The notes below the pieces were generated by a model that searched no databases, was not told the DNA's origin, and was given only the letters and a program-made list of their open reading frames with translations. Shown piece after piece: positions 46,306 to 56,900 of a DNA stretch of 58,771 nt; position 1 is the stretch's first letter; the number at the start of each line of letters is the position of its first letter. The stretch is from a virus. Location: positions 1 to 58,771 of IMG/VR virus record IMGVR_UViG_3300031578_000039. One strand, given 5' to 3'. The position numbers and the translations under genes are program-made.

Positions 46306-49300
46306 TTTTAGCCCAATATCTAAGGAGCTTATTGATGAAATGAAAGCTTTTACGGAAGCTACGTTAAAAGCTATCGAGGCGACAGAGAAATTACTTACAT
46401 CAGGTGTTAAGCTTGTCGAAGCAAATAATAAACTTTCTACATCAGAAGAAAACAGCACTAATAAGAAACAAAAGTTAACAGCAGTTGAGCAAGAAGCTGA
46501 AAGAATAAGGAAACAGCAACTTCAAACACATGCTAAACTTGACGTGGCGAGGTCTAAGGCTGTTGTTGCGTTGACTAAATCAAAATTAGAGCTTCAAAAA
46601 ATTAATAAGGAAACAAAAGATAATATAATAGTAAATAATTCAGCAAAAGGAAGCTACGATCAGTTAAATGCAGAATTAAGACAAAACATAAGTAGATATA
46701 AATCGTTATCACCAGAACAAATAAAAAGCAAAACAAACGGAATTGCTCTAAAAAACGCCATAATTGCACAGCAAAAAGCTATAATGCGAGTAGATTCAGA
46801 ACTATTGGTACACAATAGAAATGTTGGTAATTACGGAAGTGCATTAAAAGGAGTGGCAGGAAACTTATTGGGTGCTTTTGGAGTTATTGGAGGCGTTACA
46901 GCATTTGCAGCGATTATTAAATCTTCTGTTTCAACAATAGTAAAATATAGTTCTCAAAATTCGCAATTAGCATCTATATTAGGAAAAACAAAAGCTGAAA
47001 TTGACGATTTAATAAAGAGTTCTTTAGAGTACGGCAGAACTACTCAATTTACATCTACGCAAGTATCACAGCTTCAAACAGAGCTTGCTAAGCTTGGTTT
47101 CACGCAAAAAGAGATACTTTCCTCAACAGAGGCTATATTAAATTTATCTGCCGCAACAGGTTCAGAGCTTGGAGATGCTGCACGTGTGGCAGGGGCGGCA
47201 CTTAGAGCAATGGGGCTTGAAGCTTCTGAAATGGATAGGGTTGCTTCTGTGTTGGCAGTTTCAACAACAAAAACAGCAGCATCATTTAGGGATTTTGACG
47301 GTAACCTATCAACTATATTACCAGTTGCAAGGGCGTTCAACTTTAGTATTGAAGATTCAGTTGCTTTATTTGGAAAATTAAGAGATTCAGGATTTGATGC
47401 TTCAAGTGCAGCAACTGCCACAAGAAATATATTACTTAATCTTGCTGATGCAAATGGTAAACTAGCCAAAGAGATAGGTAAGCCTGTTGATAATTTTGAT
47501 CAAATGATAGATGCTTTAGTAAAACTTGATTCAGAAGGATTCAATTTGGGCGAAACACTTGAATTGACTACCGTTAAAACAGTAGCTGCATTTAGTCAAT
47601 TTGTTGCAAGCGCAGAGGATGCAAGAACACTAAGAAATAGTCTTATTGACGTCAATGATGAGTTGAATACAATGGTTGAAACACGAATGGATAATGCAGA
47701 AAAAGCAGCCGTTGGACTTGGCTCTGCATGGAGTGGATTAATACTTAAATTAAAGGAAAGCGATGGTGTTATTGCAGATGTTTTAAGAAGCTTAACTGGT
47801 GTTATTAATTTTTTCACAGGTGATGATATATTGAAAGCATCAAAAGAAGGGGCAGGAAAAGTTTTTGATTCATGGAAAGAACAAGGTAAATTAACTGCTG
47901 ATTTCATAAGAAATCAAAAGGAGCAGTTAGATAAAGAGCTTGAAATATTAACACAGAAACAAAATACAGCATCTATAACAGAAAAAAGAGGACTAAGATT
48001 AGCTTATAACGAAAGGCTATCTTTAAAAGATGCTCTTAATAATGAACTTGAAAGATTAAATGAAGAAGAATTAAAAAACCAACAAAATGATTTAGCCAAA
48101 AGATTTGACATAGAAAATAAAAGTGTCGAAGACCTTAAAAAACTTCAAACTTCTTTTAGTTCATTTACTTCGGGTGAAATGAAGCGTAATGCTGATTTAA
48201 TACTTCCATTAATAGAGGAACAATTAAAACAAAGAAAGGCACTCGAAAGAGAAGCAAATAAAGAGATTGAAAAAGATCGTAAAAAATCAGCTGTAAATTT
48301 AAAAAAGGAAAAAGCTAAACAAGCCATAGAAATTGAAGGGTTTGAAAAAATAGTCACAGACAATCAAGAAAGGAATGCAAAAGAAAGACTAGATTCTGCT
48401 ATACAATTTGAAAAAGATGTAACAAAAGCAACACAGGATGGTGCCGATGCAAGGAAATTTATATCAGATGAGGAAGCAAAAGAAAGAAAAGAAAATCAAA
48501 AATTAATACGAGATGCAGCGATAGATTTAACAGCACAAGCAGCACAAGGCATTTCGGATGTTCTATTTGAAGCATCGGCACAACGCAGAGACGAAGAACT
48601 CGAAAAGTTATCAGAACAACGAGATGAAGATTTGGAAAGGCTCAACACTGAGCAACAAGAAGATTTACAAGCTGTTCAGGACAAACTTGATTTAGGGTTA
48701 ATAAATGAAGATCAGGCAGCAGCAAGAAGAAATGAAATCAACGATAAAGCAGCTAAGAATAAGGAGAAGATTGATGATGAAGCAGATAGAAAAGCAGCAG
48801 CCTTAAAGACGAAACAGGCTAAGGCGGATAAATCAGCTGCACTCATAAGTGTTGCTATTGATACGGCAGTTGCAGTAGCCAAAATTTGGGCGCAAACAGG
48901 AGTTTTCGGAACAATAGCACAACTCACAGCAATAGCCGCAGGAGCAATACAGGCAGGGATTATTTTAGCAACTCCAATACCTAAGTTTGCAAAAGGTACA
49001 GATTCTACACCTAGCGGATCATGGATAGCAGGAGAGGCAGGAAGCGAGGCAGTAATAACACCATCTGGTCAAATGTTCTTAACGCCCGATAAACCTACGC
49101 TATATTCTAATAAGCCTAACCACCAAGTTATACCACATGCTGAAACTCAACGAATGTTAGCAGAATTGGGAATGCAAAGAGGCTTTGAGTTTAGCGATAA
49201 TGGCATAAGATATGATTTGCAAAAGCTTATAAAAGTATCAAAGAAAACTAATAGCTCAAAACGCATTGATGACGTTACGTACACTACAAGGGGCAGAAGA

Positions 49301-49345
49301 AAACAAAGGGAACATCAATCTTTTTTAGATAGCATGAAGTCATAA
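46295..49345 (+). CDS. Tape measure protein
   Basis: 1016 residues. Long coiled coils (about 60-130 and 590-860), a tape-measure core (about 190-440: FTSTQVSQLQTELAKLGFTQ, LSAATGSELGDAARVAGAAL), and hydrophobic segments (AGNLLGAFGVIGGVTAFAAI; VAKIWAQTGVFGTIAQLTAI). The end has the common GSWIAGEAGSEAVITPSGQM motif. Sets tail length and is ejected into the envelope. The length would suit a tail of roughly 150 nm by the usual ratio (inference). Confidence 0.92.
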   Translation: MADNFSPISKELIDEMKAFTEATLKAIEATEKLLTSGVKLVEANNKLSTSEENSTNKKQKLTAVEQEAERIRKQQLQTHAKLDVARSKAVVALTKSKLELQKINKETKDNIIVNNSAKGSYDQLNAELRQNISRYKSLSPEQIKSKTNGIALKNAIIAQQKAIMRVDSELLVHNRNVGNYGSALKGVAGNLLGAFGVIGGVTAFAAIIKSSVSTIVKYSSQNSQLASILGKTKAEIDDLIKSSLEYGRTTQFTSTQVSQLQTELAKLGFTQKEILSSTEAILNLSAATGSELGDAARVAGAALRAMGLEASEMDRVASVLAVSTTKTAASFRDFDGNLSTILPVARAFNFSIEDSVALFGKLRDSGFDASSAATATRNILLNLADANGKLAKEIGKPVDNFDQMIDALVKLDSEGFNLGETLELTTVKTVAAFSQFVASAEDARTLRNSLIDVNDELNTMVETRMDNAEKAAVGLGSAWSGLILKLKESDGVIADVLRSLTGVINFFTGDDILKASKEGAGKVFDSWKEQGKLTADFIRNQKEQLDKELEILTQKQNTASITEKRGLRLAYNERLSLKDALNNELERLNEEELKNQQNDLAKRFDIENKSVEDLKKLQTSFSSFTSGEMKRNADLILPLIEEQLKQRKALEREANKEIEKDRKKSAVNLKKEKAKQAIEIEGFEKIVTDNQERNAKERLDSAIQFEKDVTKATQDGADARKFISDEEAKERKENQKLIRDAAIDLTAQAAQGISDVLFEASAQRRDEELEKLSEQRDEDLERLNTEQQEDLQAVQDKLDLGLINEDQAAARRNEINDKAAKNKEKIDDEADRKAAALKTKQAKADKSAALISVAIDTAVAVAKIWAQTGVFGTIAQLTAIAAGAIQAGIILATPIPKFAKGTDSTPSGSWIAGEAGSEAVITPSGQMFLTPDKPTLYSNKPNHQVIPHAETQRMLAELGMQRGFEFSDNGIRYDLQKLIKVSKKTNSSKRIDDVTYTTRGRRKQREHQSFLDSMKS

Positions 49346-49349
49346 TACT

Positions 49350-52148
49350 ATGATAGATAAATTTCAAAACACTCTAACGGGGCTAAAAATGACTCTCTAT
49401 AATACCAGTGAGGGGCAATTAGAATTATACCATGCACCTGACGGATGGGAAAAAGCAGGTTACACATTTAGCAGATCTGGCAAATATTCTGGTATATTCA
49501 GAAAAAATGCCATTGATAAATTAGGATTTGTAAAAGAGGGAAAGGCATTTATTGAAAAGGTAGTATCAGAACAAGGATTTGAAGCAGAAATAATACTAAC
49601 AATATACCAATGGGATAGTATTAATATAACCTATTACGAGGTTTTCAGAGGGATAGTCGATATTTTAAGCAAGGATGTTGATCGGTTAAAATATACCGTT
49701 GCTATTTCAGACAGCAGTTTTGAAAACAAGGTAATAAATAGAGATAGTCTGCCTGTTATCGTAACAAAGAAAACACCAGAAGAAAATTATAAATCACTTG
49801 ATGGAAAAACAATAATAGGGTTCGCAAATGAAGGCAATTTAATAACATTACCTAGCCGTATCGATTTCTTTAATTCTACATTTGAATCTGATAAATCACA
49901 GTCTTATGAATCTCAAGTAATAGAAACTATATTTAATCCTGTTATACCTGTATTAAATTTAACGAATACTGATTTTACAGATCAAAACACACCTGTAAAG
50001 ACTAATGATAACTCATTCAAAGATATTCAGGGAGCATTCTATGTAAATTCAACAGGTGTTTCAGTAGAGATAGATGTTAGCGGTTCTATTAATGGTACAA
50101 TATCTATTTTCCAATTAGACCCTTTGGATGTAACATTAAAATTATATGTAATAAATTCAACATCAGATACAATAGTAAGAGAAATAAACATACCACTTAT
50201 TAAAACATATTTAGGTGCATTCAGCGATTTAGGCGTAATATTTGGAATTTATTCAATAAGTGCAGATATAAATATATCTGAGATAATTGAAACAGGTAAT
50301 TACATACAGTTTGGAATATTTAATGCGCTAACATCTGGTTTATTAAACAAGATTGCCAGAATAAATCAAGGTTTAATTCTTGACTTCTCATTTAGAACTC
50401 AATCGGATTTCGTGCCAAGTAAGAATATTCAGTCAATGATGGTTCATGAATTATTTTCAAGGATCGGACAAAAGATAACATCTGGAAATAATCCTTTTTA
50501 TTCTGATTTATTTGGACGAAAAGATTCAGAGCCACGAAAATATCCATACACACAAGAGGCAGGGCTTTTAGCGTTTACAAATGGTGGTTTGATTCGTGAC
50601 TTCTCAATGACAAAAAGCACAGGAATTGATGAACCTATTTCTCCGCTATCTGTTAGCCTTGGTGATTCTTTCGATGCAATTAATTCAATTCGCCCTATTG
50701 GTATGGGTATTGAGACTATTGATGGCGAAAAGGTTATAAGAATTGAGGAACTACCATATTTCTACGACAAAAGAGTTTCTATATTAATAGATAATGCTAC
50801 TAATATAAAGACCGATTACAACAAAGATTTAATACACAACGAAGCAGAAATAGGATTTTCAAAGTCTGAAACTGACGAAAAAAGAGATGGCATGTATGAT
50901 TACAACACAAAATCAACATGGACTAATGCCATTGAATCTGACAAGAAAAAAGAGAATTTAGTAACAAAATATTCTGCATCCAACACCTCAATAAATGAAG
51001 CCAGAAAAATAACCAAAAAAGATAATCCAACGACTGACTCAAAATACGATTCTATAAATTATTTAATTGAGGTTGTTGATAATATAGGAGGAAACGCAGT
51101 CGCGAACGGAGATGCAGAGCAAGGTTTATCTGATTGGAATATTACATCAGGAGTTATAACTAAAAACATATTAGGCAGTAACAGATTTGTAATTCCTCAA
51201 AATAACACCGAAAATGAGTACATATATCAAATATTACAAGTTGTTGATGAGCCTGTAATGTCATTTTCTTATGCGTTAATAAGCGAAAACGAACTAACAT
51301 TAACGCCAAGATTTCAAATAACAGCAAGATTGAACGATGGTAGTTTTAAATCGTTAAATCAATATGGCGATTGGGTAGATGGGCAGTTAGATTTCCCTGT
51401 TACTCCAATAAAAGGAGTTAAAGAACAAAACTTACAATCTTTTAACAAATTTGAAATATCAGCAAAAGAAAAGCTTAATAACATAGAGAGAATAACAATT
51501 GCTTTTGATACAACGTTTTTAAACAATCAGCTCGGGGTTAACAAGTATGTTATTGACGATATATATTTAAGCGGCTCTGCAAGGCTTAAAGCAAGAACAA
51601 CAGAGGGTTTTTCTTCAATTACAGGTATTGTTAACGCAAATGATTCCTACAACATCAATTTGTCACCTGCCAGATCAAGAAATAGGCATGGGTTCAGGTT
51701 AAGAGCAGCACTTGATGGTAAGTTAAACACAAGTCTTGTTTTCGCTAATTCTGATAAAATAAGTACCTTAGTATCAAAGAAAACAAATGAAGATAAACCA
51801 GTTGCGGAGAGTTCAGATATTTTAATAAATGAACTTGATAAACCATTGTGGCAAATAGAAAGAGACAGTTTTGATACTGTTTTGACAGCACAACAAAGAA
51901 TTGAGCTAAACAGTAACTTTGGAGATGGAAAACCTAAAAAATTAGCACTGGTAGGTTACAGAGAAAATACAAATGAACCATATAGCTATGGATGGATAGA
52001 TGAATTCAAATCAGGGAAATTTAATGAAAAATCAAATTTTGAAATACGGAAAATCTCTAAATATGTGCAAATAGTTGAGCCAGCATTCGCAATTGACGAT
52101 GACGGAGCTAATTTTATTGATAATGACGGAGCTAAATTTATAATCTAA
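49350..52148 (+). CDS. Large distal-tail/baseplate protein
   Basis: 932 residues, beta-rich. N-terminus WEKAGYTFSRSGKYSGIFRK, FRGIVDILSKDVDRLKYTVA resembles the large protein following the tape measure in Bacteroidota phages. It contains a carbohydrate-binding-like segment (about 580-700: GNAVANGDAEQGLSDWNITS). The extreme C-terminus has the duplicated FAIDDDGANFIDNDGAKFI. Probably a tail-tip hub or side structure. Confidence 0.7.
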   Translation: MIDKFQNTLTGLKMTLYNTSEGQLELYHAPDGWEKAGYTFSRSGKYSGIFRKNAIDKLGFVKEGKAFIEKVVSEQGFEAEIILTIYQWDSINITYYEVFRGIVDILSKDVDRLKYTVAISDSSFENKVINRDSLPVIVTKKTPEENYKSLDGKTIIGFANEGNLITLPSRIDFFNSTFESDKSQSYESQVIETIFNPVIPVLNLTNTDFTDQNTPVKTNDNSFKDIQGAFYVNSTGVSVEIDVSGSINGTISIFQLDPLDVTLKLYVINSTSDTIVREINIPLIKTYLGAFSDLGVIFGIYSISADINISEIIETGNYIQFGIFNALTSGLLNKIARINQGLILDFSFRTQSDFVPSKNIQSMMVHELFSRIGQKITSGNNPFYSDLFGRKDSEPRKYPYTQEAGLLAFTNGGLIRDFSMTKSTGIDEPISPLSVSLGDSFDAINSIRPIGMGIETIDGEKVIRIEELPYFYDKRVSILIDNATNIKTDYNKDLIHNEAEIGFSKSETDEKRDGMYDYNTKSTWTNAIESDKKKENLVTKYSASNTSINEARKITKKDNPTTDSKYDSINYLIEVVDNIGGNAVANGDAEQGLSDWNITSGVITKNILGSNRFVIPQNNTENEYIYQILQVVDEPVMSFSYALISENELTLTPRFQITARLNDGSFKSLNQYGDWVDGQLDFPVTPIKGVKEQNLQSFNKFEISAKEKLNNIERITIAFDTTFLNNQLGVNKYVIDDIYLSGSARLKARTTEGFSSITGIVNANDSYNINLSPARSRNRHGFRLRAALDGKLNTSLVFANSDKISTLVSKKTNEDKPVAESSDILINELDKPLWQIERDSFDTVLTAQQRIELNSNFGDGKPKKLALVGYRENTNEPYSYGWIDEFKSGKFNEKSNFEIRKISKYVQIVEPAFAIDDDGANFIDNDGAKFII

Positions 52149-52160
52149 AAATAAGAAAAC

Positions 52161-52748
52161 ATGAAAAGGACATTTATTTCAATACTCGTAACATTATTGT
52201 TTGCATTTTCTCTAAACGCACAGGACAGGCTTTTATTTGATTTAAGCTTAAACGCAACGCCACCATTGACAAGGCGAATAGCCATAGGTGAGGCAGGGGC
52301 ATTATCAGAAAATATGACATTGCCTCAATTTGCTAATTTTGTAACATCTAATTTAGATGCGTACACAAAAGGTGAAATAAACTCGTTGCTGAATAATTAC
52401 CTTGCAAAGAATAACCTTGCCAGTTACACTCCATCGCAAAATTATCATCCCGCTACAAAAAAGTATGTTGATGACGAAATAGCAGGGGTTTATCTAACAA
52501 AAGGTGTTGTTAGCATTCCTGATATATCCGTAGATTCAAATATCCCAATAACATTCCCTTCTGCAATTTCAACAAATGATTACATTGTAGTTGGTCATTT
52601 GATTAGTAAGGGAACTAATTGGGACGATGACAACGATGTGATATGGATGGTCAGGGGCATGACAACAACAGGGTTTAACCTATTGCTCAGAGAGGTAAGC
52701 CCAACTACACAAGTTTTAGATTTCAAATACAAAATACTAAAATACTAA
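52161..52748 (+). CDS. Exported-type tail fibre protein
   Basis: 195 residues with a Sec signal peptide (KRTFISILVTLLFAFSLNAQ, cut after LNAQ). Then GEAGALSENMTLPQFANFVT and YHPATKKYVDDEIAG, a tail-fibre repeat unit (TKKYVDD). The stop overlaps the next ATG. A signal peptide on a virion protein is unusual. Confidence 0.65.
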   Translation: MKRTFISILVTLLFAFSLNAQDRLLFDLSLNATPPLTRRIAIGEAGALSENMTLPQFANFVTSNLDAYTKGEINSLLNNYLAKNNLASYTPSQNYHPATKKYVDDEIAGVYLTKGVVSIPDISVDSNIPITFPSAISTNDYIVVGHLISKGTNWDDDNDVIWMVRGMTTTGFNLLLREVSPTTQVLDFKYKILKY

Positions 52749-53965
52749 TGGCAAAGGCAACATTAATCATTAGCCCTTTAAACGGCATTACATACAAAGA
52801 AGTAAATAATTTGTTGCCAAATTTTGTCAACACGTTATCATGCGATGAAGATTTCAACGGAATCGTAAATGAGAATTATGTACAAAAATTCCTTACATCT
52901 GAAACAATAATAACTCAATTGTTTTCAGATTATGATACAATTGAAGCGTATTTAATTGATTCGTCAGGAACAAAAACAGAGCTTACTGTTTCATTGGTAA
53001 AACAATCAGTAGATAAAATAACATTTGAAGTTTATAGTTATTATGAGTTTTCAATCGTTGGACGTCCAGAGGGTAAATATTCGGTAGCTGTAAAAGGGAT
53101 TAAATCAGGCGAAGAAAACAAATATTTCAATTCAGAGCCTTTTGAGATAACCAAGGGAATTACGGGTTACAGATACGCACATGCAGATGGAACTAAAAAG
53201 GAATATCAATATATACCAAATCACATTAGAATCGTTGCATCAAATACAGATAGCGACTATGTTTATTGGGGAGAAGATAGGATAACAGGCAATCCTTTTG
53301 AAGTTAAAATGTGGATTCCCGGCACAAATAGAAAACAACAGCCGGGCGGAGAGATTGATGTTTACGATAATTTGGGAAACTTAGCTAAATTAGAGCAGAT
53401 TTCACAAAGGATTTATGAGTTAAAAACAGACGATATACCAGTTCATTTAGCATTAAAAGTAAATGAGCTTGCAGCACTTGACTTTTTCTCTATAAACGAT
53501 GAGTTTTATGTAAGTGAAGAAAACGGAGAAAACGAATATTTTGGAAATTATAACGGCAGTGTACTGACAATGGCACTTACTCAAAAATTTGTTGTCGGTA
53601 TCAATTCAGATGATAGAGGTTTCACAATAACAAATGAAAACGAAATGGCAAGTGTAGGAATAAAACAAGTGATTAATGCTAGTGGCTCGCAACAGCTCAC
53701 AGTGGATGGTGGTTATTCATTAAATCAAATAACGCTTGCTTTAGAACAAGGTACAAGTGCTGATATTACAATAGGAATTACACCTGGTGGAAATGAATTA
53801 ATGAGAACAGAAACTATCAATACGGCTAATCCAATAAAAAACATTGCACGAAACTACGTTAACTTAATAGATCAAGATGCTTCGTTTACAGTATATATTG
53901 ATATATCAGGAGTTGGCGCATCTGCAACAGTTATATTACAAACAATACTAAATAAACAACAATAA
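52748..53965 (+). CDS. Tail-associated beta-rich protein
   Basis: 405 residues. No signal peptide. Beta-sandwich-like segments (ATLIISPLNGITYKEVNNLL, GYRYAHADGTKKEYQYIPNH, GGEIDVYDNLGNLAKLEQIS). It lies between two signal-peptide fibre genes, stop-start overlap upstream and one base apart downstream. Probably a baseplate or fibre-base component. Confidence 0.6.
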   Translation: MAKATLIISPLNGITYKEVNNLLPNFVNTLSCDEDFNGIVNENYVQKFLTSETIITQLFSDYDTIEAYLIDSSGTKTELTVSLVKQSVDKITFEVYSYYEFSIVGRPEGKYSVAVKGIKSGEENKYFNSEPFEITKGITGYRYAHADGTKKEYQYIPNHIRIVASNTDSDYVYWGEDRITGNPFEVKMWIPGTNRKQQPGGEIDVYDNLGNLAKLEQISQRIYELKTDDIPVHLALKVNELAALDFFSINDEFYVSEENGENEYFGNYNGSVLTMALTQKFVVGINSDDRGFTITNENEMASVGIKQVINASGSQQLTVDGGYSLNQITLALEQGTSADITIGITPGGNELMRTETINTANPIKNIARNYVNLIDQDASFTVYIDISGVGASATVILQTILNKQQ

Positions 53966-53966
53966 G

Positions 53967-56900
53967 ATGAAAAAATTAGCATTATTATTTCTTTTGATAT
54001 TGCCGTATTTCGTGCAATCTCAAAGTGTTTCTGGTGATGAATTGCGAATATACGGCAAAGCTTCGATAGGAGAAGATGGAAGTGTCCAATTAGACATGAA
54101 TGGAAATCCTGTTAAAAATGTTCTTGACCCTGTGGACGATCAAGATGTGGTAACAAAAAAATACTTAGAAGATAATGTTGTTGTCGGGGACGTTCCGTTT
54201 GTTGATTTCCAAGTGAATGAAGATAATCCTGTATATAAACAGGCTCGTTTATGGTACGATTATTTAAGAGCAGAGATGGTTTTCTTTGACAGAGTAGAGA
54301 ATTTAGAATTTCGCACAGTTGGGGAATTATCTATAAGAGTTATAAATAATTCAGGAAGCACAATAAATAAAGGTAAAGCTGTTTATCCAACTGGTTCAAG
54401 TGGTGGATTTACAACAATAGATTTAGCGTTATCAAGTGATTATGAAAAGTCTCGACCAGTTGGATTTGCTAAAAATACGATACTAAACGGAGAGGAAGGA
54501 TGGGTTATGCTTCGTGGTGTTTTAGATAGTATAAATACGTCTTTATTATCAGGTGGTAAAATTTATTTGAGTCCAACAGAAGCAGGAGGAGTAACAAATA
54601 CATTACCGTCAAATGGAAATTTTATCATTCTAATGGGTGCTGTGGGTGTGGTTGATGCTATAAGTGGGGTTATAAATGTTGACCCATATATTAATGAATA
54701 TACCGCAGAAACTATCAGCCCAAGAGGCTGGGCTTCAACAAGCAATAGTATAGTAACTTTAAATCCAATCACAAGAACAGTAACAGTTGACCCGACAGGT
54801 GATACAGACTATATTTATGAAGATGGAGTTAAATATGAATTTGGAACAGTAAGCGAAACATGGGCAGATATTGAGGGTACTTTCGACATTTATTTTGACA
54901 AAGGAGAATTAAAAATAGAACATAATCGTACAACGTCACAAGTTAGAGAAATATATTCTACTAAAGCAGGAATAGGCAGGCATTATTGGGATGCTCAAAA
55001 TGACAGCATTGTTTTTGCTAATGACATGCAACATACATTTGATATGAATGGTAATACGTGGGCTACATTCTGGGACTTACATAAATGTACGGTACTAGAG
55101 GGTATTAACATTACTAACATATCTACCGGTGGCACGGGAAATGTTAATGCAGATGCTCAATTTGGAAACGGTGCAGGAATAATAAGGAATCAAGATATAA
55201 TAACTTCAGTTCCTGCGGTAGCAAGTACAATAGGATATGATGTTTTTTATAGAACGGGAGTATCAAACTGGCGGTTAGAAAATGTAATAGGTTTTCCAGT
55301 ATTCACAACAGGGACTGGACGTTTGGCATACAATCAAAACGTAGGTGGCGTTTGGCAGTTAACAGAATGCACAAACGGATATTATACATTGTGTCATCTA
55401 TTTACGTCTAATACCAGAAGCCAATACAGAACTGGTGTTGTTATGGGGCAAAGTCAATACGCTACAATAACAGCAGCAAGAACAGGTGCAGTAACGGAGA
55501 TAAAAAATTTAGTTTTCTCTCAATTTCCTATAAAAGAATTAGCTCCTGTTGCTACTATAATATATGAGACAAGAGATAATTACACAAATTTAGTTAATGC
55601 AAGAACAGTTCAAAGCTTAGATCAATCAGGCAATTTAGTTGATTTTATAGATTGGCGATTCTCTGGCGTTTCAGGCAGTGGAGCAGGAGGTGCGGGTGGA
55701 GGTTCATTTCTCGACGATTACGACACCCCAACAGTTTACACAAGTTCGGCGGGAAAAGGAGTAGTAGTGAACAGTACGCCTGATGGTTTGATATTTGACA
55801 ATGTAGTAACGAGCGTTAATGGAGTTGATTTAGCCTCGCCAAATTACAATATTGTTCTAACAGCTAATAAAGTAGGTGAGAATGTTACAGTAGGTACAGG
55901 AGGCACAGGAACAAGTGCAGTTGTAAATGTTGCAGATAATGACAATAATAGTTTAAATGAATTGCAGAGTTTAAATAACTCTAAGTTAAATAATAGCATA
56001 AATCTCACTATCTCCGGCGGTACTGGAACGACAGTAACGAATATTGCAAGAACTGACTTTGCAAATACTTTTACTACGAACCAAACTATTTCAGGAAATT
56101 TAACAGTTAACGGAACAGGTGCAGTTAAAGTAGCCTCTGGCACGACAGCACAACGCCCAACGCCTGTAAATGGTCAAATCAGATATGATACAGATTTAAG
56201 TAAAATACAGACTTATGAAAATAGTGCATGGAAAAACTTTGTCACCTCTACCGATCAAACAAATTTATCTAACTATCCAAAAAAGAATGGAATAGAAACA
56301 ATATCTGCACAATGGACTTATACGACCTCTCCGTTAGTACCTAGTGCTACGCTTCGGGAACAGGCAGCTAATTTAGGCAATATTTGGGATGCAGAAATGG
56401 GTTTATCATGGCAAGGTATTGTTATCAACTTCTTTAATCCAACAGGAGGTTTGCCAACAACGCCTAATGATGGCGATAGGTATATTTCGACAGCAACCGC
56501 AAACGGTTGGATTATAAATAATATTTATGAGTGGAAAGATAATGATTTGGTCTGGATAGAAGCTGTTTCCTTAAATGGATTTGCTGCATTTGTAAATAAT
56601 TTAGCTACATTTTACAATTACAATGGTTCAAATTGGATAGATTTCAGTGTATCCCCAACAGTTCACGCAACAACTCACCAAAACAACGGAGCAGATGAAA
56701 TTAATGTAGCAGGATTAAGCGGTGTTTTAGCAGATAATCAGCCGACAAATAGAAATCTTGATTGGACAGGTACGTTTGATGGACAAGAAGGCAGTTATTA
56801 CCTTAATTACGCTAATTTAACTAATAAACCTACCATTCTAACAATGGTAAATGGGGTTGACAACAGGATTGTCACTTCAACATCGGCAACAGGATTAAAT